Shown: positions 17,506 to 26,336 of the stretch, piece by piece | How positions within the stretch are numbered: the first letter of the stretch is position 1 | Layout of the letters: every line of letters starts with the position of its first letter | NCBI RefSeq assembly: GCF_004345825.1 | Contig: NZ_SLXM01000007.1 | Span: forward strand, 186,001 to 250,000 | Direction: 5' to 3' | Length of the DNA stretch: 64,000 bases | Source of the DNA: Tenacibaculum skagerrakense | Lineage (GTDB): Bacteria; Bacteroidota; Bacteroidia; Flavobacteriales; Flavobacteriaceae | Translations under genes and position numbers: made by a program | Notes under the pieces: model-generated | The model's database searches: none | The model's input: only the letters and a program-made list of their open reading frames with translations | What the model was told of the DNA's origin: nothing

Positions 17506-18729
17506 ATGAGTATAATGACAACCGAAACTATAACGAGTAATTTTAATTTTGCAGAAATATTATATCCAAGATCATCTAGTGATTTTGTTGCTAATTTTTG
17601 GGAAAGTAATTTTCTACATATTAAAAGAGAAAGTCCGTACTACTTTAAAAATTTATTTTCAATCGAAAATTTCGATGGAATACTTGAATATGGAAAACCT
17701 AGAGGTAAAAGTTTACGAGTGGTTAAAAACCAAGATCCGTTGTTGCCTACTAGATATGAAAATCCTGATGGAACATTAAACTTAAATCAATTATATGCTG
17801 CTTATGCGGATGGGTATACTCTAGTTGTTAACGAAATTAATAGATACAGCGAACCTATTAACGCGTTGGTTCATAATTTGAGACAAGAATTAAGTCATGA
17901 TGTAAAAGTAAATGCTTATTTAACACCAGCAAATCAAAAAGCATTATCTCCTCATTACGATACACATGATGTTTTTGTTTTACAGATTTCAGGTAAAAAA
18001 CACTGGAATTTTTATGACGATACTAACTTTAAAACGCCATTATTAAAAAGCTTTCAGCCTATTTTTCAAGAAGGACAGTTGTCAGGTAAAAAAGAGGTTA
18101 CAATAGAAGCTGGTGATTTTATGTATGTGCCTAGAGGTTTACCACATGAAGCTTATACAACAGACGAGTCATCATTACATTTAACAGTTGGTGTTTATTC
18201 AACACAGCACATAGATTTAATCTCAAAAGCGTTACAGTCCATTTCTCAACATGATATAGATTTTAGAAAAGCATTACCAGTTGGTTTTTTAAATTATACG
18301 CAAGAACAAAAGGATAAATTTAAAGAGGAGTTAACTTTAAAGTTTAAAGATAAGCTGGAGAAAATTTTTGAGAGTAATAATTTGGAAAGCACATTGTTTT
18401 TAATCAACGAAGAGTTTAGAACTGATTTACCACCAATGTCTGATGGTCATTTTGCTCAATTAGATAAAATTGATTCTCTAACATTAGAATCTAAACTTAC
18501 TAAAAGAGACAATATGCAAGCAAAGGTTATGCAGATTGGAGGTTTCAGTAGAATTATGTTCCCAGGAAATGTTATTAAAGGACCTGCACAAATAGCATCT
18601 GTTTTTCAATTTATTGCAGAGTCAGATACTTTTGAAGTTCAAGAGATACCAAGAGTTAATGATGATAATAAATTAAAACTAGCCAAAAGATTAATTAGGG
18701 GAGGATTATTGAAGATAAATCAAATTTAA
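17506..18729 (+). CDS. JmjC/cupin-4 family Fe(II)/2-oxoglutarate oxygenase-like protein
   Basis: 407 residues. The metal triad is visible: His150 and Asp152 in SPHYDTHDVFVLQ and distal His214 in RGLPHEAYTT, with KKHW downstream of the first pair. This arrangement fits the cupin-4/JmjC group of protein hydroxylases (ribosomal oxygenase-like). The C-terminal third is an added domain, common in this group. Its neighbours are the glycosyltransferase and the peptide operon, so hydroxylation of a peptide core is a reasonable hypothesis, while a housekeeping target such as a ribosomal protein is equally possible. A terminator follows directly. Confidence 0.78.
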   Translation: MSIMTTETITSNFNFAEILYPRSSSDFVANFWESNFLHIKRESPYYFKNLFSIENFDGILEYGKPRGKSLRVVKNQDPLLPTRYENPDGTLNLNQLYAAYADGYTLVVNEINRYSEPINALVHNLRQELSHDVKVNAYLTPANQKALSPHYDTHDVFVLQISGKKHWNFYDDTNFKTPLLKSFQPIFQEGQLSGKKEVTIEAGDFMYVPRGLPHEAYTTDESSLHLTVGVYSTQHIDLISKALQSISQHDIDFRKALPVGFLNYTQEQKDKFKEELTLKFKDKLEKIFESNNLESTLFLINEEFRTDLPPMSDGHFAQLDKIDSLTLESKLTKRDNMQAKVMQIGGFSRIMFPGNVIKGPAQIASVFQFIAESDTFEVQEIPRVNDDNKLKLAKRLIRGGLLKINQI

Positions 18730-18739
18730 TCATCAATTT

Positions 18740-18772
18740 AAAAAGCATTCAAAAAATTGAATGCTTTTTTTT
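18740..18772 (+). terminator. Rho-independent terminator after oxygenase gene
   Basis: Perfect 12-bp stem AAAAGCATTCAA (18741-18752) with TTGAATGCTTTT (18757-18768), 4-base loop, then a T run. It ends about 11 bases after the stop codon. Confidence 0.87.
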
Positions 18773-18832
18773 ATCACCAAACGCTAAGCATATGTTGCTT
18801 CTTAAGCTACATTTTTCACTACAATTTTAATA

Positions 18833-18851
18833 GGGGGATTTCCCCCTTTTT
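18833..18851 (+). terminator. Second short GC-rich hairpin before the eCIS operon
   Basis: GGGGGA (18833-18838) pairs with TCCCCC (18841-18846) across a 2-base loop and is followed by five Ts. A GC-rich stem with a T tail in this AT-rich stretch looks like a second terminator insulating the eCIS operon. The two-base loop is tight, so the real stem may be 5 bp with a 4-base loop. Confidence 0.55.
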
Positions 18852-18936
18852 ATTTCAAAAAACACCTTAAAAAATTAAAGGAAAAGAACACTAGTAAAAC
18901 AGTTTTTTAATTGGAAAAAATTGTTATAAGCAGTAG

Positions 18937-18944
18937 TAGTTTTG
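18937..18944 (+). promoter_or_regulatory. Candidate -7 element (TAnnTTTG) of the eCIS operon
   Basis: TAGTTTTG matches the Bacteroidota -7 consensus TAnnTTTG. Transcription would start near 18951 and give a leader of about 29 bases before the ATG at 18980. The -33 element is poor: the nearest TTG is at 18911, a 23-base spacer instead of about 19. Confidence 0.35.
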
Positions 18945-18979
18945 GGTTATCTACCGAACCAAATAAACTACCGCTACTA

Positions 18980-19555
18980 ATGATTTATGAAATACTACAA
19001 ATTATTTCTGAAGAATTAAATGATTACCTCGAAGAAAATTCAGTTGCACTAGCCAATATAGCAGATGCAGAAGTTGAAGGAAATTCACCAGGTAATTTTC
19101 CAGATATCGCATTGTCGTTAATTAATTTGCAAGAAGAGTTTGCCTTAAAAAACACACGTAACGATTATGTTAGTGGTAATACGGTTACGTACAAAAACCC
19201 AAAAGTCTACCTAAATCTTTTCATCCTTTTTAGTATTGATAAATCTAGTTACACAGAGTCTTTAAAAAGTCTTACTAAAATCATTGAATTCTTCCAAGGA
19301 AAAAAAGTGTTTACTCAAGCCAATTCTAACTATCAAAATGTAGATGGAATTGAAAACATTAAGAGCTTCAAGTTTATAACAGAATTATATACTCCAAGTT
19401 TTGAAGAACTCAACTTTATATGGGGAACCTTAGGAGGTAAGCAAAAACCATCAGTTCTCTATAAAATCACACTTCTTGAAATAGAAAGAGATCTTGTAGC
19501 TAAAGAAGGTGCAGTAATCTCAGAAATGAATAGAAACTCTTTAATCAATAATTAA
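18980..19555 (+). CDS. eCIS tail terminator/cap protein, DUF4255 (Afp16-like)
   Basis: 191 residues from ATG 18980. A longer TTG start at 18911 adds 23 residues, but members of this family begin MIY-hydrophobic-(I/L), as here (MIYEILQIISEELNDYL), and a candidate promoter lies between the two starts. The body fits the Pvc16 N-terminal (DUF4255) family: an alpha/beta fold with a conserved NP-x-V-Y-L-N-L-F segment (residues 73-80) in the middle. Afp16-type proteins cap tube and sheath and fix tail length. In Afp/PVC this gene is near the end of the cluster; here it is first. Confidence 0.85.
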   Translation: MIYEILQIISEELNDYLEENSVALANIADAEVEGNSPGNFPDIALSLINLQEEFALKNTRNDYVSGNTVTYKNPKVYLNLFILFSIDKSSYTESLKSLTKIIEFFQGKKVFTQANSNYQNVDGIENIKSFKFITELYTPSFEELNFIWGTLGGKQKPSVLYKITLLEIERDLVAKEGAVISEMNRNSLINN

Positions 19556-19559
19556 TAAG

Positions 19560-20621
19560 ATGGTATACAAAGCACTTTTTAATATCGATTTATTACATGC
19601 CTATTTTCTTGATCAAGGAGAAAAAAAGTATCATGCAAACAATGCCAATGATGAATTATCTGAAGAAGAGAAACAAGACTCTTTAAGAAGCTATAATCTT
19701 TTTGATTTTATGGAAGTAATTCCGAATAAAAAAACAAGAAGCATAGCTAAAAATCATAGAATTTTAATTAGAAATCATTCAAAAGGCATTAGGGTATTAA
19801 CTAGTTCGTTACAGGTTAATTCTGAAGAAGGAAATGACGTAGTAGTACGATATAGTCCTGTTATCAATTTATCTAATGATGTGGTTTTTACTTTTTTTAT
19901 CAAAGCAAAAGACCGATTTTTTCTTAACTATTCAGATGTTACTGAGAAAACAAATAATAAACTTTATTATCTATCAAATCTTAGTTCCTCGGCAACTAAT
20001 GTCTTCGATTCAAATTCTTCTATTGAAAAATGGGAAGACTTTGTAATCACAGAAAGAGAATCTAGAAAACTCGTGTATGAGTTAGAAAAAGAACAAGAGT
20101 TTGATACGAACACACCAAAGCTAGTTACTATTTCTAGTATTGATGAGTCATTAATAGAAAGCATCGAAGATAAAGTTGATAATGATACTGCTTTAACGGA
20201 TGATGAAACCGAAATTTTCAACTACCTAAATACATCAGTTAAACAACTAAAAAATAGTGGAGTTATCGGGGTTTTTCAAATAAAAGTTTCAGGTGATGAC
20301 AACTCCAATTTAACCGAATTGGTTGACACCGAAGATGAACAAACAGGAAACTTTGATATAGAGAAGCAATGTTTGTTAAAAGACACTGTCGATTTTCAAA
20401 TTTATATAGAAAACAAGAAAACATTTTGGAGATACAGGCAAAGATCTGAAAACCAAATTATGGTAACCAAACAAGAACATCCACTTACTAAAAATGGTAA
20501 AGTGGAAATCGAAAAAACAGATGTAACACCACAACCCTCTGGAAACCTATTTTTTCCTAATCCTACAATAGATAGTGTTACTAAAGAAGAACAAGATTAC
20601 TATTCAGAAATATTCATTTAA
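19560..20621 (+). CDS. eCIS-associated protein of unknown function (cap/collar region candidate)
   Basis: 353 residues, starting 4 bases after the DUF4255 gene and ending 21 before the sheath gene. I do not recognise a named domain. It is beta-rich and acidic, with no signal peptide or membrane segment. The middle (about residues 120-240) is rich in D, E and S. Its fixed place between cap and sheath genes suggests a structural role at the tail end, similar to the second cap-adaptor protein reported for the Algoriphagus system (comparison from memory). It could also be a chaperone or collar protein. Confidence 0.55.
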   Translation: MVYKALFNIDLLHAYFLDQGEKKYHANNANDELSEEEKQDSLRSYNLFDFMEVIPNKKTRSIAKNHRILIRNHSKGIRVLTSSLQVNSEEGNDVVVRYSPVINLSNDVVFTFFIKAKDRFFLNYSDVTEKTNNKLYYLSNLSSSATNVFDSNSSIEKWEDFVITERESRKLVYELEKEQEFDTNTPKLVTISSIDESLIESIEDKVDNDTALTDDETEIFNYLNTSVKQLKNSGVIGVFQIKVSGDDNSNLTELVDTEDEQTGNFDIEKQCLLKDTVDFQIYIENKKTFWRYRQRSENQIMVTKQEHPLTKNGKVEIEKTDVTPQPSGNLFFPNPTIDSVTKEEQDYYSEIFI

Positions 20622-20642
20622 TAAAAACTAAAATTAATAATT

Positions 20643-22685
20643 ATGTCAGCTTACAAAACACCAGGAGTTTACGTAGAAGAGATCGTAAAATTTCCACCAT
20701 CGGTGGCTCAAGTAGAAACAGCGATACCAGCATTTATTGGGTTTACCGAAAAAGCAAAAAAGAAGATTAGTGGCGATTTAGCCAATAAACCAACACGCAT
20801 TACTTCTTTATTAGAGTATGAAACGTACTTTGGGTTCGCAAGAAAGGAAACCGGAATTACTGTTACTGTTGAGGATACACATGTTGATGGTCAACAAGAT
20901 CGTACATTAAAAGTAGAAGCACCAACAAACCCAAAGCCATATTTAATGTATTATGCAATGCAAATGTATTTTGCAAATGGAGGAGGTCCATGTTATGTAG
21001 TATCTGTAGATACTTATGTAAATGGAAGTGGTGTAGAAAACAGTATTACATTTGATAAGTTAAATGATGGTTTAGATACTTTACGAAAAGAAGATGAACC
21101 AACTTTAATTGTATTTCCAGATGCAAAAAAGTTAAGCGAAGTAGATTTTTATACGCTATATAACAATGCATTGATTCAATGTAATGAAATGCAAGACCGT
21201 TTTGCGATTATAGATACGCATACTTCTTCTGATTCAGTAGCGGATGCTTTAGCTGCAAGAAACAGATTGAATTTAGAGAAAGACTATTTAAAGTATGGGG
21301 CTGTTTACTACCCTCATTTAAAAACAATTTTAGATTATCGTTATGACGAGGAATCTATTACTATTACACACACTACCGATTTACCATCAGCAATTTCTGA
21401 GGCTGTAGCACAACTAGAAGCTTATAAAGTAGATTTTGCTGCTGAAAATGACTTATTAAGAGATACTACAGATGCAGATGCTGGATACATTGGAGTAGCA
21501 AAGAAGAAAATTTCAGATGATTTAGATGCAGCAGATTTTTCTGGTGAAACATATGCTACTTTAAAAACAAGAGTTTCTGAATTATCAACCACTGTTGGTA
21601 AAATTATAGGCTCTTTAAACAACCTAACTTCTATTGCAGGTTTAATTGAAGATTCAGGAAATGCAGCAGCAGCATCCGTAGAGGAAGCTCCTTTAACAGA
21701 TCACGATGCTAATGCAGCTACTCCAGATGTAAACGCGATTGCCTTAGCTATCACAGATCAGGTAACAGCAATAAACGATGTATTTGTTGGAACAAACAAA
21801 ATAAATGAAGTAAGTGAAGCACTACAATTAGCTTTAGATAATATCGAAAAGGCAAATTCAAAAGCAAAATTAGAAACGCAAGTAAATACGATTTCTGCTG
21901 AATTAGATAAAGTATATGTGCATGCAACTACAGATGTACTTTCTGATGCAGAAGGTGAATTAGATACTTTAATTGCCAATGTAAAAGCGGGTGATGATAC
22001 AGACGTCAATAATGGAGAATTAAATGGTAGAACATTAAAGAGTATTGAAAGTATTTACAGTCAAGTTTATAATGAAATTAAAATTGAAATTGGAGCATTA
22101 CCAGTTGTGTTGCCACCAAGTAGTACAATGGCAGGTATTTATGCAAGAGTTGATTCTGATAGAGGTGTTTGGAAAGCACCAGCAAATGTAGGTGTTAATT
22201 ATGTGTTAGAACCATCATTACAAATTTCTAGTGATGAGCAAAGAGATTTAAATGTGGATGCAGTTGCTGGAAAATCTATTAACGCAATTAGAACTTTTGT
22301 AGGTAAAGGAAACTTAGTTTGGGGAGCAAGAACCTTAGCTGGAAACGATAATGAGTGGAGATATGTATCTGTGAGACGTTTCTTTAATATGGCTGAAGAA
22401 TCGATTAAAAAAGCTACTGAGCAATTTGTTTTTGAACCAAATGATAAAAATACTTGGGTTCGCGTAAAAGCAATGATTGATAATTTTTTAACAACGCAAT
22501 GGAGAGTTGGAGCATTAGCAGGTCCAACACCAGATAAAGCATTTTATGTAAGTGTAGGTTTAGGTGAAACAATGACCGCTCAAGATATCCTAGAAGGAAA
22601 TATGATTATCGAAATAGGAATGGCTGTAGTTCGTCCTGCAGAATTTATCATTCTTAAGTTCTCACATAAAATGCAAGAAGCATAA
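20643..22685 (+). CDS. eCIS contractile sheath protein with large helical insertion
   Basis: 680 residues. The N-terminus (KTPGVYVEEI) and C-terminal domain (WGARTLAGNDNEWRYVSVRR, then FNMAEESI and RPAEFIILKF) are characteristic of contractile tail sheaths (Afp2-4, phage gp18-like). Between about residues 235 and 485 lies a roughly 250-residue segment rich in Ala, Asp, Thr and Leu with helical periodicity, which makes the protein much longer than Afp sheaths (roughly 350-450 residues). It is probably displayed on the outer surface. Only one sheath gene is present, where Afp has three. Confidence 0.93.
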   Translation: MSAYKTPGVYVEEIVKFPPSVAQVETAIPAFIGFTEKAKKKISGDLANKPTRITSLLEYETYFGFARKETGITVTVEDTHVDGQQDRTLKVEAPTNPKPYLMYYAMQMYFANGGGPCYVVSVDTYVNGSGVENSITFDKLNDGLDTLRKEDEPTLIVFPDAKKLSEVDFYTLYNNALIQCNEMQDRFAIIDTHTSSDSVADALAARNRLNLEKDYLKYGAVYYPHLKTILDYRYDEESITITHTTDLPSAISEAVAQLEAYKVDFAAENDLLRDTTDADAGYIGVAKKKISDDLDAADFSGETYATLKTRVSELSTTVGKIIGSLNNLTSIAGLIEDSGNAAAASVEEAPLTDHDANAATPDVNAIALAITDQVTAINDVFVGTNKINEVSEALQLALDNIEKANSKAKLETQVNTISAELDKVYVHATTDVLSDAEGELDTLIANVKAGDDTDVNNGELNGRTLKSIESIYSQVYNEIKIEIGALPVVLPPSSTMAGIYARVDSDRGVWKAPANVGVNYVLEPSLQISSDEQRDLNVDAVAGKSINAIRTFVGKGNLVWGARTLAGNDNEWRYVSVRRFFNMAEESIKKATEQFVFEPNDKNTWVRVKAMIDNFLTTQWRVGALAGPTPDKAFYVSVGLGETMTAQDILEGNMIIEIGMAVVRPAEFIILKFSHKMQEA

Positions 22686-22727
22686 TTAAAAAGTCAAGTA
22701 AAATTAAAAACATAAAATAAAGAAATC

Positions 22728-23171
22728 ATGGCACAATTATATCCACTTCCAAAGTTTTCGTTCGAGGTAACTTTTGGAGATACAAAGTTTAACTGTACAG
22801 AAGTTTCTGGGTTAACCTTTGAAAATAAAATGATTGAGTATCGTGGTGGAGCAGATAGCGAATACCACAAGTCGAAACAACCTGGAATGTTTGAATATCC
22901 AAACGTAACAGTAAAAAGAGGAACATTTGCAGACAAAAGCAAACAGTTTTATGAGCAATGGGCTAAAACTGTTTATTTCCAAGAAGGAGGTGAGCAATTT
23001 AGAGGAGATTTAACAATAAGCTTGTTAGATGAAAATGGTGATGCAACAGTAACATGGAAATGTCAAAATGCATATATCACTAAAGTAACACCAACCGATT
23101 TAAAAGCAGACGGTAATGAAATAGCTATCGAAACTGCCGAGTTCGTTCATGAAAAACTAACAATGATTTAA
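22728..23171 (+). CDS. eCIS inner tube protein 1 (Afp1-like)
   Basis: 147 residues. PLPKFSFEVTFGDTKFNCTE followed by VSGLTFENK is typical of T4-gp19/Hcp-like tube proteins, which form stacked hexameric rings; further blocks are KRGTF in the middle and ETAEFVHEKL near the end. It lies directly after the sheath gene, as in other systems, and overlaps the next tube gene by one base (TAATG). Of the two tube genes this one is the likely main tube subunit because it follows the sheath. Confidence 0.93.
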   Translation: MAQLYPLPKFSFEVTFGDTKFNCTEVSGLTFENKMIEYRGGADSEYHKSKQPGMFEYPNVTVKRGTFADKSKQFYEQWAKTVYFQEGGEQFRGDLTISLLDENGDATVTWKCQNAYITKVTPTDLKADGNEIAIETAEFVHEKLTMI

Positions 23172-23611
23172 TGGAAATTTATTATCCACCAGTTGGCTTT
23201 AGCTTTATGGTTGAATTTCAAGGGCTATCCACAGAAAATACAGACATTTCATTTCAATCAGTTTCAGGTCTAACCGTAGACCTTGAAACTGAAGAAATTG
23301 CTGAAGGTGGAGAAAATAGATTTAAGCATAAAATTCCAGTTCGTTCTAAATTTCCAAACCTAGTATTAAAACGTGGAATGCTACTAAATTCTGAGGTTAT
23401 AAAATGGTGTAAAAAAGCACTTGAAAACTTTGAGATAGAACCCGTAGACATCACAGTAAAGCTTTTGGGTGAGGACGGAAAACCTTTGCAAACTTGGAAT
23501 ATTGTTAGAGCTTATCCTATAAAATGGAGTGTGGGCGACTTTAATGCAGAGGAGAGTAAACTAGTTATTGAAACTATCGAATTAACCTATCAGTACTTTA
23601 ACATTGTATAA
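23171..23611 (+). CDS. eCIS tube-initiator protein (Afp5-like)
   Basis: 146 residues with the same fold as the preceding protein (YYPPVGFSFMVEFQ, SVSGLTVDLE, LKRGML, IETIELTYQYF) but with clearly diverged sequence. In Afp-type systems the second tube paralogue forms the first ring on the baseplate and connects spike to tube; the same role is inferred here. It overlaps its paralogue by one base and is followed after 1 base by a very small gene. Confidence 0.9.
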   Translation: MEIYYPPVGFSFMVEFQGLSTENTDISFQSVSGLTVDLETEEIAEGGENRFKHKIPVRSKFPNLVLKRGMLLNSEVIKWCKKALENFEIEPVDITVKLLGEDGKPLQTWNIVRAYPIKWSVGDFNAEESKLVIETIELTYQYFNIV

Positions 23612-23612
23612 C

Positions 23613-23774
23613 ATGCCAATTACAATCAAAGAATTACATATCAAAATTAATGTTGATGAAAAATCCCAAGGAAGTTCTAATTCAGGAAGTGCAAAAGGGG
23701 GAGGCAAAGATGAAATAGTTGCTGCTTGTGTAGAAGAAGTAATGGATATTCTACAAAGACAAAAAGAACGATAA
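23613..23774 (+). CDS. DUF5908-like small eCIS protein (Afp6 position), 53 aa
   Basis: ATG at 23613 gives 53 residues ending at TAA 23774. MPITIKELHIKINV at the start, a Ser/Gly-rich middle and a basic helical end (VEEVMDILQRQKER) fit DUF5908, a short protein found between the tube and LysM genes in eCIS loci. It is only one base after the tube gene stop. Function in the particle is unknown. Confidence 0.8.
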   Translation: MPITIKELHIKINVDEKSQGSSNSGSAKGGGKDEIVAACVEEVMDILQRQKER

Positions 23775-23793
23775 CACACTTATCAATAAATAA

Positions 23794-23823
23794 TTATCAG
23801 TTCTACTAATTGGTAACTGATAA
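23794..23823 (+). other. Intra-operon hairpin between tube and baseplate genes
   Basis: TTATCAGTT (23794-23802) pairs perfectly with AACTGATAA (23815-23823), loop 12 bases. No T run follows, so it is not a standard terminator. It could protect the 3' end of the upstream sheath/tube mRNA. Confidence 0.5.
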
Positions 23824-23838
23824 CAGATAATTGAAAAT

Positions 23839-24525
23839 ATGAGTCAAGGAGAATTAAAAAAATTAGTCATAAAAGCATACAAAGACGAAAAGTTTAATGA
23901 TGCTGTAGGTGACGGTGAGTTTACAACACTTGTAAATCCAGAAAAGTATATGGTTGCGTATAAACCAGAGTACGAGGAGCAACAAGGACAAGGTACTAGT
24001 GGAACTCAACCAAAGTTTACAAAAATAGCTCCACAAGAGTTAGATCTTGATTTATTGTTTGATAGTTCTGGAGTTATCGATGGTGAAGCTAACCATACAG
24101 ATGGAATTATAGATAAGATAGAAGCTTTCAAAAGAATCGTTTTTGATTACAACGGAGAGGAACATAAACCATATTACCTGATGGTAAAATGGGGAGCGTT
24201 GCTTTTTAAAGGCTCATTAGTCGATTTATCAATAGAATACCGATTATTTGCTCCAGATGGAACTCCATTAAGAGCCAATGCAAAGCTTAAAATAAAAGGA
24301 ACTGTTGATGATGATTTACGAGTAGCTAGAGAGAATAATCAATCTCCTGATTTAACACATTATCGAAAAGTTAAAGCGGGTGAAACATTACCGCTCATGT
24401 GTCATCGAATTTATGGAGATCCAAAGTACTATTTGGAAATAGCTAAAGTGAATAACATTACGCAATTCAGAAAATTAAAACCAGGTCAGGAATTATTTTT
24501 TCCACCATTACAAAAGTTTGCTTAA
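23839..24525 (+). CDS. eCIS LysM-containing tube/baseplate adaptor (Afp7-like)
   Basis: 228 residues. The N-terminal part has the pattern of CIS tube-associated proteins (FTTLVNPEKYMVAYK, ELDLDLLFDSSGV). The C-terminal 50 residues form a LysM domain: HYRKVKAGETLPLMCHRIYG, followed by KYYLEIAKVNNI and PGQELFFPP. Afp7-type proteins link the tube to the spike and baseplate; LysM here is structural rather than for peptidoglycan binding. The spike gene begins on the base after its stop. Confidence 0.9.
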   Translation: MSQGELKKLVIKAYKDEKFNDAVGDGEFTTLVNPEKYMVAYKPEYEEQQGQGTSGTQPKFTKIAPQELDLDLLFDSSGVIDGEANHTDGIIDKIEAFKRIVFDYNGEEHKPYYLMVKWGALLFKGSLVDLSIEYRLFAPDGTPLRANAKLKIKGTVDDDLRVARENNQSPDLTHYRKVKAGETLPLMCHRIYGDPKYYLEIAKVNNITQFRKLKPGQELFFPPLQKFA

Positions 24526-26271
24526 ATGAATAATACCGGAGTCATACAAACTTCTAAAAGTGCTGATTTAATCACTTTTAAAATCTTAATTGAAGGAGAA
24601 GAACTTTCAAAAGTGTACGAGGTTAAAAATATTACGGTTTCAAAAGAAGTCAATAGAATACCTACCGCACAAATTATTTTGATAGATGGAGATCCTTCTG
24701 CAAGAGATTTTCAATTGAGTAATGAAGACTTATTAATTCCTGGAAAGGAAATAGAAATTACTGCCGGATATCATTCAGATGAAGAAACCATTTTCAAAGG
24801 AATTGTTATTAAACATAATCTTAGAATTCGAGCAAACTCTGCTCAACTAATTATTGAATGCAAGGATGAAGCTGTAAAAATGACCGTAGGAAGAAAAAGC
24901 AAGTATTTTTATGAAAGCTCAGATAGCGACATTTTTGAAGAGATTATTCGAGAGTATGGTTTGTCTAGTGATGTAGAAAGCACTAACCATACACATGCAG
25001 AGTTAGTTCAATACAATGCCTCTGATTGGGATTTTTTAGTATCAAGAGCACAAGCAAATGGCAAGTTATGTTTTGTAGATGATGGAACAATTAAAATAGC
25101 AAAGCCAGATGTGAGTCAGTCAGAAGTAGAAACGGTAACGTTTGGAGGCTCTTTATTAGACTTTGATGCAGAAATTGATGCGCGTCATCAGGTTTCTAAA
25201 GTGGCTGCTTATGGTTGGAATCATGCCGATCAAGAATTAGTAGAAGTAGAAGGTAAAGATCCAGGTGTAAGCTTAAATGGGAATTTAAGTTCTAGTGATT
25301 TAAGTGATGTAATCGGATTAGAAAATTTAGAGCTTCGTCATGGAGGCGTAGTTACCGATACAGAATTACAAGATTGGGCTGATGCTAAATGGTTATTTCA
25401 ACAATTAGCTAAAGTTCGAGGAAGAATTAAATTCCAAGGAATACCTTCTGTAAAACCAAATACTGTTTTAAAGTTAGAAGGTGTAGGTGACCGATTCAAC
25501 GGAAACGTTTATGTTTCAGCAGTTCAGCATGAAATTAGTAATGGAAATTGGGTTGTAAATGCTCAATTCGGACTCACTACAGAATGGTTTTCGGAAACTT
25601 TTGAAATATCAGCTAAACCAGCTTCAGGATTATTACCGGCTATTCAAGGATTACAAGTAGGAATCGTTTCTCAATTAGAAGAAGATCCTGATGGTGAGGA
25701 TAGAATTCTAGTACAAATTCCAATAATCAACAATGAAGAAGAAGGAATTTGGTGTAGAGTGGCTTCACCAGATGCAGGTGAAAATAGAGGAATTTATTTC
25801 CGCCCCGAAATTGGCGATGAAGTTATTGTTGGTTTTATCAACCAAGATCCAAATGATGCAATTGTCTTAGGAATGCTCCACAGTAGTGCAAAGCCTTCTC
25901 CAATTACAGCTGCTGATGATAATCATGAAAAAGGCATTATCACACGAAGTGAAATGAAAGTGTTATTTGATGATGAAAAAAAGATCATCACTATTGAAAC
26001 TCCTGCAGGAAAAATCATATCTCTCGATGAAGATGAAGGTGCAATTACTATAGAAGATGATAACTCAAATGTCATAGTCATAAATAGTGATGGTATTTCT
26101 ATGGAAAGTGCTGGAGATATTTCAATAAAAGCTTCAGGAGATGTTAACATAGAAGGAACTAATGTAAGTATTGCAGCGAATGCAGAGTTTAAAGCTGAGG
26201 GTAGTGCAGGAGCAGAAGTTTCTACAAGTGCTATTGCGGTTTTAAAAGGATCGTTAGTTCAAATTAACTAG
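24526..26271 (+). CDS. eCIS spike protein, VgrG-like (Afp8-like)
   Basis: 581 residues. The N-terminal two thirds contain gp27-like domains (SADLITFKILIEGE..., RIPTAQIILIDGDPS). A gp5 OB-fold (about residues 370-460) shows GIVSQLEEDPDGEDRILVQI, WCRVASPDAGENRG and RPEIGDEVIVGF. The C-terminus is a repetitive beta-helix-like needle (SAGDISIKASGDVNIEGT). As in VgrG, a trimer forms the puncturing spike tipped by the PAAR protein encoded next. No extra enzymatic extension is visible. Confidence 0.93.
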   Translation: MNNTGVIQTSKSADLITFKILIEGEELSKVYEVKNITVSKEVNRIPTAQIILIDGDPSARDFQLSNEDLLIPGKEIEITAGYHSDEETIFKGIVIKHNLRIRANSAQLIIECKDEAVKMTVGRKSKYFYESSDSDIFEEIIREYGLSSDVESTNHTHAELVQYNASDWDFLVSRAQANGKLCFVDDGTIKIAKPDVSQSEVETVTFGGSLLDFDAEIDARHQVSKVAAYGWNHADQELVEVEGKDPGVSLNGNLSSSDLSDVIGLENLELRHGGVVTDTELQDWADAKWLFQQLAKVRGRIKFQGIPSVKPNTVLKLEGVGDRFNGNVYVSAVQHEISNGNWVVNAQFGLTTEWFSETFEISAKPASGLLPAIQGLQVGIVSQLEEDPDGEDRILVQIPIINNEEEGIWCRVASPDAGENRGIYFRPEIGDEVIVGFINQDPNDAIVLGMLHSSAKPSPITAADDNHEKGIITRSEMKVLFDDEKKIITIETPAGKIISLDEDEGAITIEDDNSNVIVINSDGISMESAGDISIKASGDVNIEGTNVSIAANAEFKAEGSAGAEVSTSAIAVLKGSLVQIN

Positions 26272-26282
26272 AGTTATTAAGA

Positions 26283-26318
26283 TTACGAGGTCCTTGAACG
26301 GAGCAGAAAGGATCGTAA
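26283..26318 (+). other. Bulged hairpin between spike and PAAR genes
   Basis: TTACGA(gg)TCCTT (26283-26295) pairs with AAGGATCGTAA (26308-26318): 11 base pairs with a 2-base bulge and a 12-base loop, no T run after it. The 65-base spacer is otherwise empty; the hairpin may influence mRNA processing or stability. Confidence 0.45.
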
Positions 26319-26336
26319 AAACAAAAAATAAAAAAA

